Both the position numbers and the translations under genes were made by a program. A stretch of DNA of 64,000 nt from Marinospirillum alkalitolerans (GTDB lineage Bacteria; Pseudomonadota; Gammaproteobacteria; Pseudomonadales; Halomonadaceae). The stretch is taken from positions 372,001 to 436,000 of the forward strand of contig NZ_JBANFI010000001.1 of assembly GCF_045055655.1 (NCBI RefSeq), read 5' to 3'. Numbering within the stretch: position 1 is the first letter of the stretch; each line of letters opens with the position of its first letter. Positions 16,308 through 25,957 of the stretch are shown piece by piece. The notes under the pieces are model-generated. The model searched no databases. It worked only from the letters and a program-made list of their open reading frames with translations, and was not told the origin of the DNA.

Positions 16308-18074
16308 ATGGAAAACGCACCTGCCAATGTAGCCAGCGGCGCAGCAGATAATTTGCCTAATACGGCAAGTGCCTCTGGTAGCAGTCCGGCGGCACTGGAT
16401 ACAGCTGATCAACAGGACAAAGCAGCGAAGAGCAATCTCTTTAAATCGGGTAGCCGAGCCAGCACCATACTGAACAACTTTAATCAGTTGGATGTACTGC
16501 GCCAGATGGCGCTGCTGATCGGCTTTGCAGCCAGTATTGCACTGGGCTTTGCTGTAGTGCTCTGGTCGCAATCCGATAGCTATCGTCCATTGATGTCAAG
16601 CCTCAACGAGGTAGATTCTCCAGCAATTGTTGAGATTCTGGAGCGCAACCGTATTCGTTATCGTATCGATCCTTCCTCGGGCACGCTTCTGGTGCGTGAG
16701 CAGGATATCCATCTTGCGCGGATGCAAGTCGCTGGCGCAGATATTCATCAGCCTAATACCGTGGGTTATGAGCTGCTGGAGACCAGTCAAGGCTTGGGCA
16801 CCAGCCAGTTTATGGAAAACGCGCGCTATCTGCGAAGCATAGAAGGTGAGCTGGCACGGACCATTGCCAGCTTGGACACTGTGCGTCAGGCGCGAGTTCA
16901 CCTGGCGGTACCACGTCAATCCGTCTTTTTGCGTGATCAGCGCCGTCCCTCTGCTTCTGTATTTTTGAATCTCACTCCTGGGCGTTCGATGGACTCAACC
17001 CAGGCGAATGCGATCATGCGTCTGGTCGCTGCCAGTGTGCCATCTATGTTGCCGGCGGATGTCACCATCGTGGATCAGCGTGGCAATTTGCTCTCTCAGC
17101 GTGAAGAAAGCCAGGCTGATCAAGCTATGGCGCGCCAGTTAGAGCATACGCGCATCGTTGAACAGCGTATTAATGAGCGTATTCGCCAGATTCTGGAACC
17201 TGTCGCTGGTCCAGGACGTTTCCAAACGGCTGTCTCAGTGGATGTGGACTTTACCCAGATCGAGCAAAGTTCAGAGCAGTTTAATCCAGATATGCCGGCG
17301 ATACGCAGTGAGCAAACAGTCAATGAAGAGCGGGTGGGGGATTTTGGCCCCATGGGTATCCCTGGTGCCCTGTCCAACCAGCCGCCACAAGATGGCTTTG
17401 CGCCTGAGCAGGCTATAGGTGCAGGGGGTGAAGCTGGTACACCGACTAATCGTCGTGCTCAGGCGACACGTAACTTTGAGCTGGATCGCACGCTGAGCTA
17501 TTCACGTACTGATTCGGGCCGTATCGCACGCTTAACCGTGGCTGTGGTGCTGGATGATTTGATACAGCGCAACCCAGAAACTGGCCGTGCTGAGCGTATG
17601 CCTTGGAATGAAAACGAGCTGGAACGGATTAATGCACTGGTGCGTAATGCTGTTGGCTTCTCAGCCGTGCGTGGAGACAGCGTCAGTGTGATTAATTCTC
17701 CTTTTGTTGAGAGTACCTTGGACGAGCTGCCCGAACTCCCTTTCTGGGAGCAGCCTTGGTTCTGGGATTTGGCCAAGCAGATACTGGCAGGTTTGTTTGT
17801 TCTAATCTTGATCTTTGGTGTGCTGCGCCCGATTCTGCGCAATCTGGCCACCAAAGCCGATGCCGATATCGAAGGTGCAGAACTGGATGAGCTGGCACCG
17901 CTGGATGGCGGCCTCTCTGATGATCAGGTGACGCTCAGTGCTTCCGATGATCCGCTGTTGGCACCGCCAAGTGACTTGTATGAGCGCCAGTTGAACGCCA
18001 TTCGTGCCCTTATAGCTGAGAACCCAGGTCGGGTGGCTCAGGTAGTCCGTCAATGGATAGCAAACGATGACTGA
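16308..18074 (+). CDS. fliF: Flagellar MS-ring protein FliF
   Basis: Forms the membrane MS ring of the basal body, 588 aa. Two membrane helices are seen, near residues 66-84 (LIGFAASIALGFAVVLW) and near 488-506 (ILAGLFVLILIFGVL), with a large periplasmic ring-building region between them. The C-terminal cytoplasmic tail (NPGRVAQVVRQWI) is the FliG-binding segment. The end overlaps the start of fliG by 8 bp, as usual. Confidence 0.96.
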   Translation: MENAPANVASGAADNLPNTASASGSSPAALDTADQQDKAAKSNLFKSGSRASTILNNFNQLDVLRQMALLIGFAASIALGFAVVLWSQSDSYRPLMSSLNEVDSPAIVEILERNRIRYRIDPSSGTLLVREQDIHLARMQVAGADIHQPNTVGYELLETSQGLGTSQFMENARYLRSIEGELARTIASLDTVRQARVHLAVPRQSVFLRDQRRPSASVFLNLTPGRSMDSTQANAIMRLVAASVPSMLPADVTIVDQRGNLLSQREESQADQAMARQLEHTRIVEQRINERIRQILEPVAGPGRFQTAVSVDVDFTQIEQSSEQFNPDMPAIRSEQTVNEERVGDFGPMGIPGALSNQPPQDGFAPEQAIGAGGEAGTPTNRRAQATRNFELDRTLSYSRTDSGRIARLTVAVVLDDLIQRNPETGRAERMPWNENELERINALVRNAVGFSAVRGDSVSVINSPFVESTLDELPELPFWEQPWFWDLAKQILAGLFVLILIFGVLRPILRNLATKADADIEGAELDELAPLDGGLSDDQVTLSASDDPLLAPPSDLYERQLNAIRALIAENPGRVAQVVRQWIANDD

Positions 18075-19083
18075 TGAAGATCTCTATGCGGAAAGCCTCT
18101 CTTCGTTAGAGAGAGCGGCCATTTTGTTGATGTCGCTGGGCGAGACGGATGCGGCTCAGGTGCTGAAACACATGGGCCCGAAAGAAGTCCAGAAAATTGG
18201 TTTAGCCATGTCGCAGCTGCAGAATGTCAGTCGTGCTCAGGTTGAAGAAGTGCTGGGTGACTTTCTTGAAGATGTCGGCGAGCAAACTGGCCTCGGTGTG
18301 GGGGCAGACAGCTATATTCGCCGGATGCTCAGCGAAGCCTTGGGTGAAGATAAGGCAAATGGTCTGATCGATCGGATTCTGCTCGGCGGGAACACGACAG
18401 GTCTGGATACGCTGAAGTGGATGGAGCCGCGTGCTGTGGCCGATATCATTCGCTTTGAGCATCCGCAGATTCAAGCGATTGTGATGTCCTACCTGGATTC
18501 TGATCAGGGTGCAGAGATTCTCCGTTTCTTTGATCCTAAAGTTCGCTTAGATGTGATGCTGCGTGTAGCTGCTTTGGAATCTGTGCAGCCGCAGGCTCTG
18601 CAGGAGTTGAATGATATTCTCGAGAAGCAATTCTCGGGTTCAGGCGGCACACAGACCACCAGCATGGGTGGTGTGAAGGTGGTTGCGAATATTATGAACA
18701 ACCTGGATAGCACCATCGAAGGCGATCTGATGGATGCGATTAAAGAAGTCGATGAAGCGCTGGGTGAAGAGATCGAAGATCTGATGTTTGTCTTTGATAA
18801 CCTTGCTGATCTGGATGATAAAGATCTGCAGACTCTGCTGCGCGAAGTCAAACCGGAAACCTTGACGCTGGCGCTCAAAGGAGCCGAAGCCCGTGTTCAG
18901 GATAAAATTTTCAAGAATATGTCCAAGCGTGCTGCAGAGCTGCTGCGTGATGATCTTGAAGCACAAGGACCTGTTCGTGTCAGTGAAGTGGAAGTTTCAC
19001 AAAAAGAAATCCTCGGTGTGGCACGCCGTCTTGCAGAAGAAGGTACGATCAACCTGGCATCCAGTAACGATGAGATGGTTTAA
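18067..19083 (+). CDS. fliG: Flagellar switch protein FliG
   Basis: Rotor protein that couples MotAB stator action to rotation, 338 aa. The N-terminal domain binds FliF (ERAAILLMSLGETDAAQVLKHMGPKEV). The middle domain has the conserved FEHPQIQAIVMSYL motif. The C-terminal domain carries the charged torque helix near DDKDLQTLLREV and GAEARVQDKIFKNMSKRAAELLRDDLE. The length is normal. It lies between fliF and fliH in the standard order. Confidence 0.97.
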   Translation: MTDEDLYAESLSSLERAAILLMSLGETDAAQVLKHMGPKEVQKIGLAMSQLQNVSRAQVEEVLGDFLEDVGEQTGLGVGADSYIRRMLSEALGEDKANGLIDRILLGGNTTGLDTLKWMEPRAVADIIRFEHPQIQAIVMSYLDSDQGAEILRFFDPKVRLDVMLRVAALESVQPQALQELNDILEKQFSGSGGTQTTSMGGVKVVANIMNNLDSTIEGDLMDAIKEVDEALGEEIEDLMFVFDNLADLDDKDLQTLLREVKPETLTLALKGAEARVQDKIFKNMSKRAAELLRDDLEAQGPVRVSEVEVSQKEILGVARRLAEEGTINLASSNDEMV

Positions 19084-19142
19084 GCTGTCTTTTGATACAA
19101 GCAATGCCAGTTGCTGGACGCATTTATATCAGGGGGTGATCT

Positions 19143-21002
19143 GTGACATCTAGAAAACGTATCCCCGCTGAAGAGCAGGTGCCTTTTCGCCGCTGGGAGA
19201 TGCCCGATCTGACTGGCATTAAGCGCAGCATAGCACGCCGCTTAGATGAGCTTGAGGCACAAACCGCCGCTGCAGAACAGGAAGAAGCACCTGCTGAGCC
19301 ACAACTGCCTACGGCTGAAGAAGTCGAAGCCTTGCGAGCAGAAGCTGAGCAGGCTGGCTATCAGGCGGGTCAAGAAGCTGGTCATGCGGCTGGCTATGAG
19401 GCCGGTCGTGCGCTGGGCTATCAAGAAGGTGAGGCACAAGGGCAGGAGGCTGGCTTTCAGGTTGGCTACCAACGTGGCCTCGACGAAGCTCAGCATGAAA
19501 TCGATGCCCAGTTAGCGCGCTTGGCTTCTTTGATTCATCAGTTGCAAGGGCCGATTCAAGAACTCGATTTTGAAGTAGAGCAGGCGCTCTTGGGCCTGGT
19601 CGACCAGCTTTGTCGTGCCTTGATTCGCCGTGAAGTGGCGCTGGATCGTGACTATCTGCGCGATATCATCAAAGAGTCGATTGCAGCTCTGCCACCTGGC
19701 TATCAACGTCTCAATATCCATTTTCATCCTGATGATCTCCCTTTGGTCGAAGCTGCCTGTGCTTCTTTGCTTGATCGTTACCAGCTGACGCCGAATGTGA
19801 ATATCACACCCGGTGGAGTCGAGCTCGAAACACGCCAAAGCCTCGTAGATGCAACGCTAGAGCAGCGCTACAAAAAACTGGTTGGGCAACTGGTGGCGGG
19901 TCAATACCAACAGCGTCTTGGCGAAATGGACAGTCTGGCTGACGAGCAGCTCGATACACCAGAGCCTGTTTCAGCGGTTCAGAGCACTGCGCCCACTAGT
20001 GAGTCATCCTCTGTGGAACCCCTCTCTGTGGAGCCAGCGGCTATGACGCCAGTGGCTGATGGCACTTCGCTAGATCCAATGCCAGAAGCCGTCTCAATGC
20101 CCGATGCCGTGACTGAGGCAGAACCTGATTTAGAGCAAGCTGCTCGCCCAGCCCATTCGGTGAGTGAGGCAACGGCCTCGTCTGCTGCTGCGCAGGCTGA
20201 ACAGCCAGCAGAGAACGCTGCAGCGCCTGTCTCGCGTGTGAGCTTGCAGCGTCAGGCCGCACCCCGTCAGCCGATTCCAGCGACTCCCGAGCCGCTAGTG
20301 AATACAACTCCAGCGGCAGAAGTAGGGGAAGAAGAGACATCTCTCGATTCTGCCCAGCTTGTATCGCCGATGGCTGAACTCGAGCCTGAACAGGCTGCAA
20401 CCTCAGCGGCTCTGTCTGCCGAGGCTGAATTGGAGGCTGCCGCTGATGCGTCTCTAGCTGAGTCAGCTTTAGCGCAGCAGGCACCGGGTACAGAACAGAG
20501 TTCTCTTGCACAACACGGCCCTCTTGCAGAAAACGCAGCTTCGATTAAAAGCGCAAGCGCTGATGAGCCAGAGCCGGAGACCGAACAAGCGATGCACGCG
20601 CAGCCTGCGACTGAACTGACCGAGACAGAAGAGGTTGCCGTTCCGTCAGCGCCAGTCACTGATCTTGATGACCTGAGTGAAGACGAGTTTTTTGCACAGG
20701 CCTTAGAAGCGCTCGATAGTGAGATGGAGCTGGTAGATGAAGATATCGATGCCGAACTCGATACTTTGCTTTCTTCGGTTGGGCAGGAAGAGCCTGCCGC
20801 AGCAGAGGAGGGCGATGACCAGCCGCAGTTCGAGACAGAGACACCTGAGTCCGCTGAAGCAACTTGGGCGCCCGAATCAGTGCATGAAGGGCGTTATTTG
20901 CAAGAAGACAGCCAAGATGCTTGGGCCGATGATTTTCTTAGCGATCTCGATGAGCCACTAGAAGAGATGACGCCAAAGTCTCAGGGGCCAGTGAGTGGTT
21001 AA
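19143..21002 (+). CDS. fliH: Flagellar export ATPase regulator FliH with a very long acidic C-terminal tail
   Basis: FliH holds the FliI ATPase and docks it at the switch. Residues 1-262 look like an ordinary FliH: GxxxG repeats at about 72-112 (AGYQAGQEAGHAAGYEAG), then the globular end with ITPGGVELE and VDATLEQRYKKL. After that comes a tail of about 357 residues rich in Glu, Ala, Pro, Ser and Gln, predicted by eye to be disordered. FliH is normally about 230-270 aa; this one is 619 aa in one unbroken frame. Near residues 534-546 the tail has DIDAELDTLLSSVG, similar to the CheZ C-terminus. GTG start with GGGGGTGAT upstream. It overlaps fliI by 8 bp. Confidence 0.88.
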   Translation: MTSRKRIPAEEQVPFRRWEMPDLTGIKRSIARRLDELEAQTAAAEQEEAPAEPQLPTAEEVEALRAEAEQAGYQAGQEAGHAAGYEAGRALGYQEGEAQGQEAGFQVGYQRGLDEAQHEIDAQLARLASLIHQLQGPIQELDFEVEQALLGLVDQLCRALIRREVALDRDYLRDIIKESIAALPPGYQRLNIHFHPDDLPLVEAACASLLDRYQLTPNVNITPGGVELETRQSLVDATLEQRYKKLVGQLVAGQYQQRLGEMDSLADEQLDTPEPVSAVQSTAPTSESSSVEPLSVEPAAMTPVADGTSLDPMPEAVSMPDAVTEAEPDLEQAARPAHSVSEATASSAAAQAEQPAENAAAPVSRVSLQRQAAPRQPIPATPEPLVNTTPAAEVGEEETSLDSAQLVSPMAELEPEQAATSAALSAEAELEAAADASLAESALAQQAPGTEQSSLAQHGPLAENAASIKSASADEPEPETEQAMHAQPATELTETEEVAVPSAPVTDLDDLSEDEFFAQALEALDSEMELVDEDIDAELDTLLSSVGQEEPAAAEEGDDQPQFETETPESAEATWAPESVHEGRYLQEDSQDAWADDFLSDLDEPLEEMTPKSQGPVSG

Positions 21003-22341
21003 GTCTTCTTTAGCAGAGCGCCTGCGTCAGCATCAAGCACAGATCAAGCCAGACCAGCCTTTGGTGGAAGGCCGCTTGGTGCGCATGGTTGGCCTGACCT
21101 TGGAAGCGGTAGGCTGTGCCTTGCCTGTTGGCTCTTACTGCGATATCGAATCCGTCACAGGTCATCCGGTTGAAGCCGAAGTGGTTGGCTTTTCAGGCGA
21201 GCAGTTGTATTTGATGCCGCTTGGTAATGCCGAAGGCTTGCGCCCTGGGGCTCGAGTCACGCCTAATTTGCGGGCGCTCAAGGTGCCAGTCGGTTTTAGT
21301 TTGTTGGGACGTGTGCTGGATGGCTATGGTCGTCCATTGGATTCGCTGGGGCCTTTGCAGACCGAGGCTGAGGCCAGTCTGAATGGGCGGATTATCAATC
21401 CCCTTGAGCGCCACCCGATTGATACGCCTTTGGATGTTGGTGTGGGTGCGATCAATGCCATGTTTACGGTTGGACAGGGGCAGCGCCTAGGCTTGTTTGC
21501 TGGCAGTGGTGTGGGTAAATCCATGCTCTTAGGCATGATGACACGCTTTACCAAGGCGGATATTACCGTAGTTGGACTGGTCGGTGAGCGTGGTCGAGAA
21601 GTCAAAGAGTTTATCGAATCCATCCTTGGCCCAGAAGGCATGGCGCGCTCGGTAGTTATCGCCTCTCCGGCAGATGACGCACCGTTAATGCGCCTGCGTG
21701 CGGCTCAGTTGACGCACAGTGTTGCTGAATACTACCGTGATCAGGGTAAAAATGTTCTTCTGTTGATGGATTCACTGACTCGCTATGCACAGGCCCAGCG
21801 CGAGATCGCTTTGGCTGTCGGTGAACCGCCAGCGACCAAAGGCTATCCGCCCTCCGTCTTTGCCAAAATTCCTCAGTTGGTCGAAAGAACGGGCAATGGT
21901 GCGCAGGGGCAGGGTTCAATCACCGCATTTTATACTGTTTTAACAGAAGGCGATGATCAGCAGGATCCGATTGCGGATGCAGCACGAGCGATTCTCGATG
22001 GGCACTTGGTCCTATCGCGTCGCTTGGCTGAAGAAGGCCATTATCCAGCGATAGATGTGGAGGCCTCGATTAGTCGTGTCATGCCGCAGATCGTCACACC
22101 AGAACATTTGGCGCGCGTATATCGTTTTAAACAGCTCTATGCACGCTATCAGCAAAATAAAGATTTAATCAATGTCGGGGCCTACGCCAAAGGCAGTGAT
22201 CCAGAAATTGATTTGGCGATTCAGTTAATGCCGGTGATGCGCCAGTTCTTGCAGCAATCGCTGAATGAGCAGGTCGACCTGCTGACCAGTCGGCAAAGAT
22301 TGGAGCTGTTAGGTAAGAATATGTTTCTAGCACAGGGATAG
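20995..22341 (+). CDS. fliI: Flagellum-specific ATPase FliI
   Basis: Hexameric ATPase of the flagellar type III export apparatus, related to F1-beta, 448 aa. The P-loop GSGVGKS is at residues 170-176, VVGLVGERGREVKEF follows, and the Walker B region reads VLLLMDSLTRYAQAQRE. It starts with GTG inside the end of fliH, so the two are translationally coupled. Its partners FliH and FliJ are encoded on either side. Confidence 0.97.
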   Translation: MVKSSLAERLRQHQAQIKPDQPLVEGRLVRMVGLTLEAVGCALPVGSYCDIESVTGHPVEAEVVGFSGEQLYLMPLGNAEGLRPGARVTPNLRALKVPVGFSLLGRVLDGYGRPLDSLGPLQTEAEASLNGRIINPLERHPIDTPLDVGVGAINAMFTVGQGQRLGLFAGSGVGKSMLLGMMTRFTKADITVVGLVGERGREVKEFIESILGPEGMARSVVIASPADDAPLMRLRAAQLTHSVAEYYRDQGKNVLLLMDSLTRYAQAQREIALAVGEPPATKGYPPSVFAKIPQLVERTGNGAQGQGSITAFYTVLTEGDDQQDPIADAARAILDGHLVLSRRLAEEGHYPAIDVEASISRVMPQIVTPEHLARVYRFKQLYARYQQNKDLINVGAYAKGSDPEIDLAIQLMPVMRQFLQQSLNEQVDLLTSRQRLELLGKNMFLAQG

Positions 22342-22401
22342 TCAGGCGACCCCGTGGTTGGATGTTGAGGTCAGACTTGAATTGAGCGAAGGTGAAACAC
22401 A

Positions 22402-22854
22402 GTGAGCCGAGAAAAACGCCTCGTGCCAATTTTGCAAATGGCGCAAAAAAAAGTGGATGAAGCGAGCCGCGCGCTGGGCTATCTCAATCAAAAAATTGCC
22501 GAAGAAGAGCAGACGCGGAAACAGCTTAAAAACTATGAGTCTGAATATATGCAACTGATGCGGGGTGGAGACACCCCAGGACGCCCTGTCAATATTCAAG
22601 CGATGATGCGCTATCAGGCTTTTATTCAGCGGCTTGAGTTAGCACAAATTCAGCAGCAGCAGCAAATTAGCCTACTCGAGCAACAAAAGCAGCAGGTGAC
22701 TCAGCACTGGATTCAAGTCAGGGCGAAGGCCCAAGCTGTGGAAAAAGTGATGGTTCAGCTGCGCAATGAAGAAGCCTTGATTGCAGCACGGGCCGAGCAG
22801 AAAATGCTCGATGAGTTATCGAGCCTGAAAAACTATGCACGACGCTCCTATTAA
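22402..22854 (+). CDS. fliJ: Flagellar export chaperone FliJ
   Basis: Small coiled-coil protein, 150 aa, that acts as the stalk inside the FliI ring and escorts empty chaperones. The whole sequence is helical and rich in Gln, Glu, Lys and Ala, with heptad character, beginning REKRLVPILQMAQKKVDEASRALG. It starts with GTG (22402) about 60 bp after fliI. Assignment rests on position and coiled-coil character, as FliJ proteins are poorly conserved. Confidence 0.88.
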   Translation: MSREKRLVPILQMAQKKVDEASRALGYLNQKIAEEEQTRKQLKNYESEYMQLMRGGDTPGRPVNIQAMMRYQAFIQRLELAQIQQQQQISLLEQQKQQVTQHWIQVRAKAQAVEKVMVQLRNEEALIAARAEQKMLDELSSLKNYARRSY

Positions 22855-22932
22855 TTGGCATGTTCTTTGCGATAAGCTGCTGAAAGACAGTGAACTTTGT
22901 TCCTTTCGTTCGGCTGCTGAACAGGAAGCTTT

Positions 22933-24309
22933 ATGATGAATGCCTCAAATGCTGTGCATGCTCTACTCAATTTCTCCTCCTCTGCCACACAAAAACGCGC
23001 CTCTGCTGTGCCTTCTCTTGAGGGTGAAGGCCCGATTTTTCGAGAGCAGATGCAAGCCGCCACTCAGTCTGTTCAGCGCCGTGATCCGCCGCCTCGTGCA
23101 GAGAAAGACACCGTACAAGAGACGCCAGCTCGACAAGAGCCCTCTTCTGAAACGGCTGCAACGAGCGGACAGGATCTGCCAGCAGGAGGCGATGTATTGC
23201 CGCTCAGTGAAGAAACGCAGGCTTTATTAAGCGGCTTGAGCGAAGAACAGCGCGATGCTGTGCTGGAGGGGCTGCAAGCCTGGTTGGGCAGTCTTTCTGA
23301 GCAGGAGCTGGCCGATCTTCAGGCACAGCTAGAACAAGGTGTTGATCTGAGCCAGCTGCTCAGCGCTGATCTTTTAGCTGTCGTCGAGAGTTTGGTGGAT
23401 GTCGATCTTGATCAGCAGCAAATCCTTGCTGGTATCGAAGACCTACTCAATCAGATGGCGGCCCAGCAGGAGGGCCTGTTGGCCTTTGCCCAATGGCAAT
23501 GGAATCCTAGTAGTCAAGAGCTGCAAGCGGCTACACCAAGTGTCGCATCTCAGCTGAGTGATCGTACCCAGTCCTCGCTGAGAGAGGCGTTACACGCCGA
23601 AGCGCCGGAGCGTAAAGCCGCGTTGAATCAGGCCACGACGAGTAAAGCCGCGACCCAAGGTGATCCTGGTGCTCTGCCTGTGCGCGCAGAGCAGTTTAAT
23701 TTGAGCAAAAGCCTGGATCAGCTGGTCAGCAGTCTTAACCAGCAGGCGGTGCAGCCACAGAGTGCGAGCAAGGTTGAAGGCCTGCAGCAGTTACTTCAGT
23801 CGGCGGGAGCTGGCCTGTCTCTGGCCCAGCCTCAGATGGCTGCGATGATGCAAGGTCGCGTTGGTATGGCGCCGGTCTCTTTGGCAGCGCAGCAGGCTGC
23901 CGCGATGGCCAATGCAGAAGCCTTGGCGAATCGCATTAGTATGATGCAGTCCAAGAACCTGCAAGCAGCGGAAATGCGCTTAGATCCTCCAGGTTTAGGA
24001 AGCATCAAGATCTCGATTCGTATGCAAGGTGATAATGCGAGTGTGTTCTTCCAATCAGCGAATGCACATGCGCGTGATTTGATTGAGCAAGCCCTGCCGC
24101 GCTTGCGTGAGATGATGGAACAAGGTGGTTTGGCACTGACTGATGCACAGGTTTCTCAAGAAGATTTGGCACAAAGACAAGCTGCGCCTTGGGAAAGAAC
24201 AACAGCGTCAGGTCAGTCAGCAGAAGACGAAGCCGATGCGGATGCTCTTGCCGCGCAGGAAATCACACTACTGCAGCAGCCTTTGGGTCTGATAGACTAT
24301 TATGCTTAG
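22933..24309 (+). CDS. fliK: Flagellar hook-length control protein FliK
   Basis: Secreted ruler that sets hook length and switches export specificity by acting on FlhB, 458 aa. The long N-terminal part is Gln/Ala/Ser-rich and unstructured. The conserved C-terminal domain is clear near residues 340-400: AAEMRLDPPGLGSIKISIRMQGD and LIEQALPRLREMMEQGG. ATG at 22933, with CAGGAAG upstream. A second FliK-like gene lies at 42367-43959. Confidence 0.93.
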   Translation: MMNASNAVHALLNFSSSATQKRASAVPSLEGEGPIFREQMQAATQSVQRRDPPPRAEKDTVQETPARQEPSSETAATSGQDLPAGGDVLPLSEETQALLSGLSEEQRDAVLEGLQAWLGSLSEQELADLQAQLEQGVDLSQLLSADLLAVVESLVDVDLDQQQILAGIEDLLNQMAAQQEGLLAFAQWQWNPSSQELQAATPSVASQLSDRTQSSLREALHAEAPERKAALNQATTSKAATQGDPGALPVRAEQFNLSKSLDQLVSSLNQQAVQPQSASKVEGLQQLLQSAGAGLSLAQPQMAAMMQGRVGMAPVSLAAQQAAAMANAEALANRISMMQSKNLQAAEMRLDPPGLGSIKISIRMQGDNASVFFQSANAHARDLIEQALPRLREMMEQGGLALTDAQVSQEDLAQRQAAPWERTTASGQSAEDEADADALAAQEITLLQQPLGLIDYYA

Positions 24310-24381
24310 GCTTGAATCCAGTGCTGAAGTGGGCAAAACTGAATGCAGGCTGGGTTGATCAATTAAGAAAGGGGATGGAAG

Positions 24382-24873
24382 ATGGCAGAAGAAGAAGGCG
24401 GCAAAAACAAAAAGCTGCTGCTGATTGGTGGCTTGGTCGTGGGTTTAGCGATTATTGCTGCTTTGGCGGTAGGAGGCACCCTGTTCTTCCTTGATCGCTC
24501 TTCAGATGAGAATGGCGAGCGACGCTCTTTGATCCCCTCTTCATCGCAGCAGATACGCAGTGCTTATTACCATGCTTTTGAAGAGCCTTTTGTTGTGCCC
24601 TTGATGTCCTCTGATCGTCGCCAGCGCTTTATGCAAGTTTCGCTAGCGGTGCGTGGAGAAAATCAAGCCGTCACCACTGCGGTGGAGCGTCACCTGCCTT
24701 TAATCAAAAATAACCTGAACTTGCTCTTTTCCCGTCAAGATTATCAGACCTTACAAACACCAGAAGGTAAAATCCAGCTCCAGATGGCGGCGGCGGAAGC
24801 GATTCAATCGGTGCTGGAGCGCGAGAATGTTCGGATAGATGAAGTGCTGATTACAGACTTTGTCTTGCAGTAG
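24382..24873 (+). CDS. fliL: Flagellar basal body-associated protein FliL
   Basis: Single-pass inner-membrane protein that surrounds the stator and supports torque, 163 aa. A short Lys-rich cytoplasmic start (EEEGGKNKKLL) is followed by a membrane helix at about residues 13-36 and then a periplasmic stomatin-like domain with VPLMSSDRRQRFMQVSLAV and RENVRIDEVLITDFVLQ. It leads the fliLMNOPQR group; AAAGGGG precedes the ATG. Confidence 0.94.
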   Translation: MAEEEGGKNKKLLLIGGLVVGLAIIAALAVGGTLFFLDRSSDENGERRSLIPSSSQQIRSAYYHAFEEPFVVPLMSSDRRQRFMQVSLAVRGENQAVTTAVERHLPLIKNNLNLLFSRQDYQTLQTPEGKIQLQMAAAEAIQSVLERENVRIDEVLITDFVLQ

Positions 24874-24953
24874 TGACTCAGGTTGATGATCGATCAATAT
24901 CATGCACTCCGCTGGGGTGCTGAGCACAGACCTAAAAAATAAGGTGAGGTACT

Positions 24954-25928
24954 ATGGCAGTTCAGGATCTGCTCTCCCAGGATGAGATCGATCTCCTATT
25001 GCATGGAGTCGATGATGATGATCTGCCCGATCCGGCAGATACAGCTGCCCCGGGTGATGTCCAGCAATATGATATTACCAGCCAAGACCGTATTGTTCGC
25101 GGTCGTATGCCAACGCTGGAGATGATCAATGAGCGTTTTGCACGTTACACGCGGATTAGCCTGTTTAATTTGCTGAGACGTAGTGCGCACGTCGCCTCTG
25201 GTGGTGTGCAGATCATGAAGTTTGGTGAGTATGTGCATACTCTTTATGTTCCCACCAGTTTGAACCTCGTGAAAATTCGCCCATTGCGGGGAACATCCTT
25301 GTTTGTCATGGATGCCAAGCTGGTGTTCAAGTTGGTTGATAACTTCTTTGGTGGTGATGGTCGCCACGCAAAAATAGAAGGGCGCGAATTTACCCCAACT
25401 GAAATTCGGATTGTGCAGAAGGTGCTCGAACAGGTTTTTGTTGATTTAAAAGAAGCCTGGGCGACTGTCTTACCTTTGAACTTTGAATACATAGGTTTTG
25501 AAGTCAACCCAGCGATGGCGAACATCGTCAGTCCGAGCGAAGTTGTGGTGGTCAGCACCTTCCATATCGAGCTGGATGGCGGTGGCGGTGATTTGCATAT
25601 CACCATTCCCTATTCAATGATCGAGCCGGTACGTGAAGAGCTGGATTCGGGTGTGCAGTCGGATGTCGATGATATCGATGAGCGTTGGATTCGTGCCCTG
25701 CGTGCCGATATTATGGAAGCCAAGATTCCTTTGAATGTGAAGGTGGTTGAGAAGGATCTGACTCTGCGAGATCTGGTGCATCTTGAAGCTGGCGATATCA
25801 TTCCTGTAGAAATGCCAGATCATGTCACTTTGCAGGCCAATGGTGTGCCGGTCTTTAAGTGCAAGCTAGGGCGCTCGGGTGATAACCTGGCGCTCAAAGT
25901 GAAAGAACAAGTTCGCCTAGTGCGTTAA
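24954..25928 (+). CDS. fliM: Flagellar switch protein FliM
   Basis: C-ring component that binds phospho-CheY and reverses the motor, 324 aa. The CheY-binding peptide is at the extreme N-terminus (LSQDEIDLLL, residues 7-16), followed by an acidic linker. The CheC-like middle domain and the C-terminal SpoA domain (VKVVEKDLTLRDLVHLEAGDIIPVEMPD) are intact. The same type of acidic peptide recurs in CheZ, CheA and the FliH tail encoded in this window. Confidence 0.97.
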   Translation: MAVQDLLSQDEIDLLLHGVDDDDLPDPADTAAPGDVQQYDITSQDRIVRGRMPTLEMINERFARYTRISLFNLLRRSAHVASGGVQIMKFGEYVHTLYVPTSLNLVKIRPLRGTSLFVMDAKLVFKLVDNFFGGDGRHAKIEGREFTPTEIRIVQKVLEQVFVDLKEAWATVLPLNFEYIGFEVNPAMANIVSPSEVVVVSTFHIELDGGGGDLHITIPYSMIEPVREELDSGVQSDVDDIDERWIRALRADIMEAKIPLNVKVVEKDLTLRDLVHLEAGDIIPVEMPDHVTLQANGVPVFKCKLGRSGDNLALKVKEQVRLVR

Positions 25929-25957
25929 ATCTCTCTATTTATTTTAGGAAAAAAACA

